This document shows, piece by piece, positions 60,030 through 64,000 of a DNA stretch of 64,000 nucleotides (the first letter of the stretch is position 1; every line of letters begins with the position of its first letter). The DNA is from Planctomycetaceae bacterium (GTDB taxonomy: Bacteria > Planctomycetota > Phycisphaerae > Phycisphaerales > SM1A02): positions 124,001 to 188,000 of the forward strand of contig JAIXYQ010000009.1 in NCBI GenBank assembly GCA_027490145.1, in the 5' to 3' direction. Made by a program: the position numbers and the translations under genes. Under the pieces are notes generated by a model, which worked only from the letters and a program-made list of their open reading frames with translations, was not told the origin of the DNA and made no database searches.

Positions 60030-60221
60030 CGCGGCCGTCGCTCCCTTTGGTCGCGGCATGCCTCGTTCGCTCAGACAGTCCTCGCCTGCTCAGAAACTGG
60101 CGCGTCTGTCACTTCCTGGTCACTGTCTGCCGCTGCGCGCCAGCTTTCCTCGCAGGCTGCGGAACTCGCTCTGCGAGGCATGCCGCGCCCCTGTTCCGCG
60201 ACGGCCGCAACAGAGATCACG
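60019..60221. repeat. Long imperfect inverted repeat
   Basis: Nested arms pair in order: 60031-60041 with 60198-60208 (11 bp, perfect), 60052-60065 with 60174-60187 (14 bp, perfect), 60084-60089 with 60152-60157 (6 bp), and ~60092-60101 with ~60136-60146 (one mismatch). Outermost bases 60019-60029 and 60209-60221 pair imperfectly. The centre is ~60120. It could be a miniature palindromic element or a structured RNA. Confidence 0.75.
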
Positions 60222-60404
60222 ACTGCCACGCGGTCACCACGCTGCTCCGCGCCGTCCGCAGCGACCGAGCGGCCCTGCGCTGCGCGGCTTTGGGAGTCGC
60301 GAAGGCGGCACGAGCGGCGCATTCGGAGGCGGGTGCCAGCCCCGCCGAGCGACGGACGTGAGCGCGAGCGAAACCTGGTGGAGCGAGCGCGTCCGCGCAG
60401 CCAT

Positions 60405-60524
60405 GGGCCCGAGGGCGCGAGAGGACGGCGCGGAGCGCACACCCGGGCCCGAGGGCGCGAGAGGACGGCGCGGAGCAAACACCCGGGCCCGAGGGCGTGA
60501 GAAGACAAGCGCGGAGCACACACG
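60405..60524 (+). repeat. Three tandem copies of a 40-bp GC-rich unit
   Basis: Units at 60405-60444 and 60445-60484 are nearly identical; the third (60485-60524) has several substitutions. Each starts GGGCCCGAGGGCG. The internal 14-mer GGACGGCGCGGAGC is also present inverted at 60244-60257. The array ends 19 bp before the hrpA start. Confidence 0.9.
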
Positions 60525-60531
60525 CGCGCCC

Positions 60532-60537
60532 TACACT
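60532..60537 (+). promoter_or_regulatory. -10-like hexamer 6 nt before hrpA
   Basis: TACACT, 6 nt, then GTG 60544; no Shine-Dalgarno sequence. The tandem repeats lie just upstream. Confidence 0.5.
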
Positions 60538-60543
60538 CTCCGC

Positions 60544-63500
60544 GTGTCCAGCGCCCTCGCGACGTTCCAGGCGCGTCTCGCCGAGTGCCTGCGCGCGGAC
60601 CTGCCATCCTTGCGGCGCCAGCTCCGCAGTTACGAACGGCTGGTTCGTGAAGGCAAGCCGCATTCGCAGCTCCACCGCGCGATCGAGTTGGCCATCCAGA
60701 AGTCCCACGACGTGCGCGCCGCACGAGCCGCCCACGCACTCTCCATCGCGTATCCGGAGGAGCTGCCCATCAGTGCCCAGCGCGATGCGATCCTCTCGGC
60801 GCTGCGGACCCATCAGGTGCTTGTCGTCAGCGCGGCGACCGGCTCGGGCAAGACCACGCAGGTGCCCAAGATGCTGCTTGAGGCTGGCCTGGGCCTCGAT
60901 GGCACGATCGCCCACACGCAGCCTCGGCGGGTGGCAGCCCGCAGCGTGGCCACCAGGATCGCTCACGAGCTGGGAACGGAGCCCGGGCAGGCGGTGGGGT
61001 ACCAGGTCCGCTTCGAGTCGACCGCTTCGCCGCGTTCAAGGCTGATCGTGCTGACCGATGGCGTGCTGCTCGCCCAGTTGCGGGAAGACCCGCTGCTGCT
61101 TCGGCACGACGCGGTCATCGTTGACGAAGCCCACGAGCGCAGCCTGAACATCGACCTCCTGCTGGGAGCACTGCGGAAGATCCTGCGACAGCGCCCGGAG
61201 TTCCGCGTGGTCATCAGCAGTGCAACGCTCGATGCCGCCCGCTTCGCGTCGCACTTCGATGGCGCGACGGTGCTTCAGGTCGAGGGACGGACCCACCCGG
61301 TCGAGATCCGCCACGCCCTGACAACGGGTGGTCAGGACGGTGATCCGGTGCAGGCTGCCTTGGAAGCCGTGGCAGGTTGCCTCGACGAGGCCCGGGGTGA
61401 TGGGCTGGTCTTCTTCGCGAGCGAACGTGAGATCCACGACTTCGTCGAGGCGGCACGAGGTCGGTTCCGGGGCATCGAGGTGCTGCCGCTGTATTCGCGA
61501 CTCCCGAGCGATCAACAGGACCGCATCTTCTCGCCCGGTGCCGCACGGAGGATCATCGCCTGCACCAACATCGCCGAGACGAGCCTGACGGTGCCGCGCA
61601 TCGGATGGGTCGTCGACTCCGGACTCGTCCGGCTCAGCCGGTACAGCCCTCGGAGCCGTCTGCAGCGCCTGCCGATCGAACCGATCTCGAAGGCCAGTGC
61701 AGCCCAGCGCGCAGGTCGTGCCGGGCGACTCTTCCCGGGGTTGTGCGTCAGGCTCTTCAGTGAGGCCGATCATGACCTCCGACCCGACTTCACGGTGCCC
61801 GAGGTCCAGCGCGCCAACCTGAGCGGCGTCGTCCTTCAACTCTCTGCGCTCGGGCTCGGTGCCGCGGAGCATTTCCCGTGGATCGATCCGCCGTCGCTGC
61901 GGCTGGTCCGGGAGGCCCAGGACACGCTGGTCGAACTCGGTGCGTTCACGAGCGAACTCCGGCTGACGCGCCTCGGTCGCGACCTCGCGCAATGGCCGCT
62001 CGATCCGCGCATCGCACGGACCATCATCGCCGGGCACGCCAACACCTGCCTCGCCGAGGCGCTCATCCTCGCTGCGCGCATGGCCATCCAGGATCCCAGG
62101 GACCGACCGGCCGGTGCCACCGCGAGCGCCGACCTTGCGCATGCCCTCCTGCGGGATGAGCGCAGCGACGCCATGAGCACGCTCAAGCTCTGGCGGGCCT
62201 GGAAGGTGGCATGCGCCGAGTTGGGCTCGAGCGCCCGACGGCGCTGGTGCACCGAACGGTTCCTCAGCCCCATGCGGATGCGCGAGTGGGACGAGCTGCA
62301 TGCGCAACTGAAGCGACTCGCCACCGAGCGACTCACCCCGACGATTCCGCCGCTCGCGGATGAGAGCGACCCGGAGCGGGTGCACCGGACCATCCTTGCC
62401 GGCTTCGTGTCGCACGTGGCCCATCGCCAGGACGACGGCACGTATCGACTGCCGAGCGGACAGACGGCCGAGCTGCACCCTTCCAGTGCGATCGCCAAGG
62501 CCCAGGCTCGCTGGATCGTCGCCGTCGAGGTCGTCGAGACGGCCCGGCGGTGGTTGCGCGATGCCTGCCGCATCAGGCCGGAGTGGGTCGAGGCCGTGGC
62601 GCCGCACATGGTCGAGCGCTCCGTCAGCGAACCGCATTGGCGCATCGAGACCGGACACGTCGCGGCCTGGGAACGGGCCACCATGGGCGAGCTCACGTTG
62701 ATCCCTCGACGCCGCGTGCCGTTCGGGCCGATCGATCCTGCCGGCGCGCGACAGGTCTTCATCCAGAGCGCGCTCATCGATGGCGAACTGCCCGGGGGAT
62801 GCCCGCCGATCAAGGCGAACATCGCGTTGCGCGAACGCCTGCTCGCGCGGCAGGAACGGGAACGCCGCCACGACCTCGTGGCCGGCCGTGACGTCGAGTT
62901 CGCGTTCTACGACGCGCGGCTGCCCGCTGAGCTCCACGCCTGGCCGAGCTTCAGGTCCTGGCTGCGCGATCCACGACATGAGTCATCCGTGCGGATGACG
63001 GATCGCGACCTGCTGGCTGATCCCGATCGCGCACAGGAACCGAGTGCCTATCCCGATGCGATCGACGACCACGGCCTGCACGTGCCGCTGCAGTACCACC
63101 ACGAACCCGGTGCAGCCACCGATGGCATCGAAGCCCAGGTGCCGCTGGCGGTGCTCAGCCGTGCCGATCCCGACGCCTACGACTGGCTCGTGCCGGGGCT
63201 GCACGATGAACTCATCGAAGCCCTGATCCGAACGCTCCCGAAGCGGATCCGCACGCGGTGCATCCCTGCAGCCGACGTGGCCCGCGAGGCCGCCGCCGAC
63301 CTTGCCGACCGTTCGGGTTCACTTCGAGGTCGGCTCGCCTCGTGGCTCGCGTCGTACACGGGGCTGCCCGTGCAGCCAACCGACCTGGCGCTCGATGCCT
63401 TGGCTCCACACCTGCGCATGGCGTTCGTGGTGCGTGGCCCCAAGGGCATCATCGACCGGGCCCGTGATCTTCGCACCCTGCAGAGCAAGCACCGTGAGGC

Positions 63501-64000
63501 GGCGCGATCGGCGTGGGACGAGGCCACCATGCAGGCCATGGGCTGGGCGTCATGGATCGGCCGATCCTCGCGCGACTGGCCGTGGCCAGCGCTCCCGGAA
63601 TCGATCGAACTTGATCTGTCGGGACACGCCGTGATCGGCTACCCGGCGCTGCGTGCCACCTCCGACGGAGCCGCGCTCTTCATCGGGATCGATGCCGGCC
63701 GCGCCAAAGCAACCCATGCAGCTGCCGTGCGCGAACTCGCCCTCGATGCCCTGGAGTCGCGACTCGCCGAGCAGGTCCGCCATCATCCGTCCTTCTTCGA
63801 CGCCTGCGCCGCGGCGAGTCACCGCCTGCTTGAGCCGCACGTGGTCGCCGAGGTCAGCCGACTCGCGATCCTGAAGGGCGTTCCGCCGGACACGCTGCCT
63901 CGTGACCGCGATGCCTTCCACGCCTGCGTCGCGGCCATCGGGGAGCGGGCCTGGGCCTTCGTGCATGAGGCACTGCCGCTGGCGATCGCCGTGTGGCGGT
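60544..64000 (+). CDS. hrpA: ATP-dependent RNA helicase HrpA, C-terminus cut
   Basis: A DEAH-box helicase open from GTG 60544 to the window end (1152 codons seen; E. coli HrpA is 1300). HrpA acts on RNA and has been linked to rescue of stalled ribosomes. Motifs in order: an N-terminal helical region; Walker A SAATGSGKTTQVP; TQPRRVAARSVA; DEAH box VIVDEAHERSL; SATLDA; TNIAETSLTVP; QRAGRAGRLFPG. The HrpA-specific C-terminal region follows (VEFAFYDARLPAELHAWPSF). The frame is uninterrupted and codon boundaries hold to the end. The ORF has no earlier in-frame start that looks better; the mRNA is probably leaderless. Confidence 0.95.
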   Translation, partial: MSSALATFQARLAECLRADLPSLRRQLRSYERLVREGKPHSQLHRAIELAIQKSHDVRAARAAHALSIAYPEELPISAQRDAILSALRTHQVLVVSAATGSGKTTQVPKMLLEAGLGLDGTIAHTQPRRVAARSVATRIAHELGTEPGQAVGYQVRFESTASPRSRLIVLTDGVLLAQLREDPLLLRHDAVIVDEAHERSLNIDLLLGALRKILRQRPEFRVVISSATLDAARFASHFDGATVLQVEGRTHPVEIRHALTTGGQDGDPVQAALEAVAGCLDEARGDGLVFFASEREIHDFVEAARGRFRGIEVLPLYSRLPSDQQDRIFSPGAARRIIACTNIAETSLTVPRIGWVVDSGLVRLSRYSPRSRLQRLPIEPISKASAAQRAGRAGRLFPGLCVRLFSEADHDLRPDFTVPEVQRANLSGVVLQLSALGLGAAEHFPWIDPPSLRLVREAQDTLVELGAFTSELRLTRLGRDLAQWPLDPRIARTIIAGHANTCLAEALILAARMAIQDPRDRPAGATASADLAHALLRDERSDAMSTLKLWRAWKVACAELGSSARRRWCTERFLSPMRMREWDELHAQLKRLATERLTPTIPPLADESDPERVHRTILAGFVSHVAHRQDDGTYRLPSGQTAELHPSSAIAKAQARWIVAVEVVETARRWLRDACRIRPEWVEAVAPHMVERSVSEPHWRIETGHVAAWERATMGELTLIPRRRVPFGPIDPAGARQVFIQSALIDGELPGGCPPIKANIALRERLLARQERERRHDLVAGRDVEFAFYDARLPAELHAWPSFRSWLRDPRHESSVRMTDRDLLADPDRAQEPSAYPDAIDDHGLHVPLQYHHEPGAATDGIEAQVPLAVLSRADPDAYDWLVPGLHDELIEALIRTLPKRIRTRCIPAADVAREAAADLADRSGSLRGRLASWLASYTGLPVQPTDLALDALAPHLRMAFVVRGPKGIIDRARDLRTLQSKHREAARSAWDEATMQAMGWASWIGRSSRDWPWPALPESIELDLSGHAVIGYPALRATSDGAALFIGIDAGRAKATHAAAVRELALDALESRLAEQVRHHPSFFDACAAASHRLLEPHVVAEVSRLAILKGVPPDTLPRDRDAFHACVAAIGERAWAFVHEALPLAIAVWR

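Larger units (their letters stand above)
59923..60543. other. 620-bp structured region without a convincing gene
   Basis: Between tRNA-Val and hrpA no ORF on either strand has a recognisable domain, a signal peptide or plausible composition; the open frames change across the repeats. The space is filled with a hairpin array, a tRNA-end duplication, a long inverted repeat and a 40-bp tandem repeat (each listed separately). A -10-like TACACT lies at the far end, just before hrpA. Confidence 0.75.

Noticed and set aside
60405-60524. CRISPR-like array
   Set aside because: The 40-bp units are directly contiguous with no unique spacers, and no cas gene is present.
59904-60543. Integrated mobile element at tRNA-Val
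   Set aside because: The tRNA end is duplicated, but no integrase, cargo gene or right-hand boundary is visible; kept only as a structural finding.
61036-62979. A 647-codon minus-strand frame inside hrpA
   Set aside because: Antisense shadow of hrpA; no domain.

Overview
The window is high-GC, gene-dense bacterial chromosome and most likely comes from a planctomycete of the Phycisphaerae type. The support is: four large secreted proteins ending in a paired EF-hand, dockerin-like module of the style common in Phycisphaerae; a Minf_1886-family protein (a family largely confined to Planctomycetes and Verrucomicrobia); and a FlgI-like/HEAT lipoprotein. Most of the rest is core metabolism with no sign of a large mobile element. 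None of the four tRNA genes encodes its 3' CCA.

Layout. 1-1.6 kb: 5' end of secA, a small exported protein and a membrane protein fused to a peroxiredoxin/thioredoxin-like domain. 1.6-5.0 kb: tRNA-Ile2(CAU) with trpA directly behind it, then lexA, whose upstream ORF lies under a palindromic Gram-positive-type LexA box (3748-3765), and a divergent PLP enzyme. 5-8.9 kb: two very compact divergent pairs (HEAT protein/truncated globin; SPOR lipoprotein/acyl-CoA synthetase). 8.9-15.9 kb: three secreted Cys-rich, dockerin-tailed proteins. 16-21.2 kb: a peroxiredoxin, then pilT, a PilB/GspE-like ATPase with a broken Walker A motif, and a CvpA-like protein. 21.4-23.8 kb: guaB, tRNA-Leu and a lipoprotein methyltransferase. 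23.9-29.7 kb: the imuA-imuB-dnaE2 mutasome cassette. 29.7-34.2 kb: a Tat-exported transglutaminase-like protein, an MlaE permease and a triple lamin-tail-domain dockerin protein. 34.4-40.5 kb: a Pal/OmpA lipoprotein, a Minf_1886 protein, an AI-2E-type permease, ffh, polX and tRNA-Arg. 40.6-47.4 kb: nuoJKLMN. 47.6-53.5 kb: pgsA-pgpA, lysA, a membrane protein, a SPATA20-like protein and a short asparaginase-like protein. 53.5-59.8 kb: smc, the FlgI-like/HEAT lipoprotein and a small exported protein. 59.8-60.5 kb: tRNA-Val followed by 620 bp of dense hairpins, a duplicated tRNA end, a long imperfect inverted repeat and a 40-bp tandem repeat. 60.5-64 kb: hrpA, cut by the window end.

How the parts connect. 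lexA and imuA-imuB-dnaE2 form an SOS/translesion module, but only the lexA side carries a recognisable LexA box here. pgsA and pgpA are translationally coupled and encode the two last steps to phosphatidylglycerol. nuoJKLMN encodes the proton-pumping membrane arm of complex I, without nuoA-I beside it.

A genome-style signal stands out. Many genes have a TANNNT hexamer only 5-10 nt before the start codon and no Shine-Dalgarno sequence, which points to leaderless transcripts. Three divergent pairs separated by only 24-28 bp appear to share one near-palindromic -10 element. The structured region after tRNA-Val and the ORF overlapping lexA are the best candidates for something undescribed.
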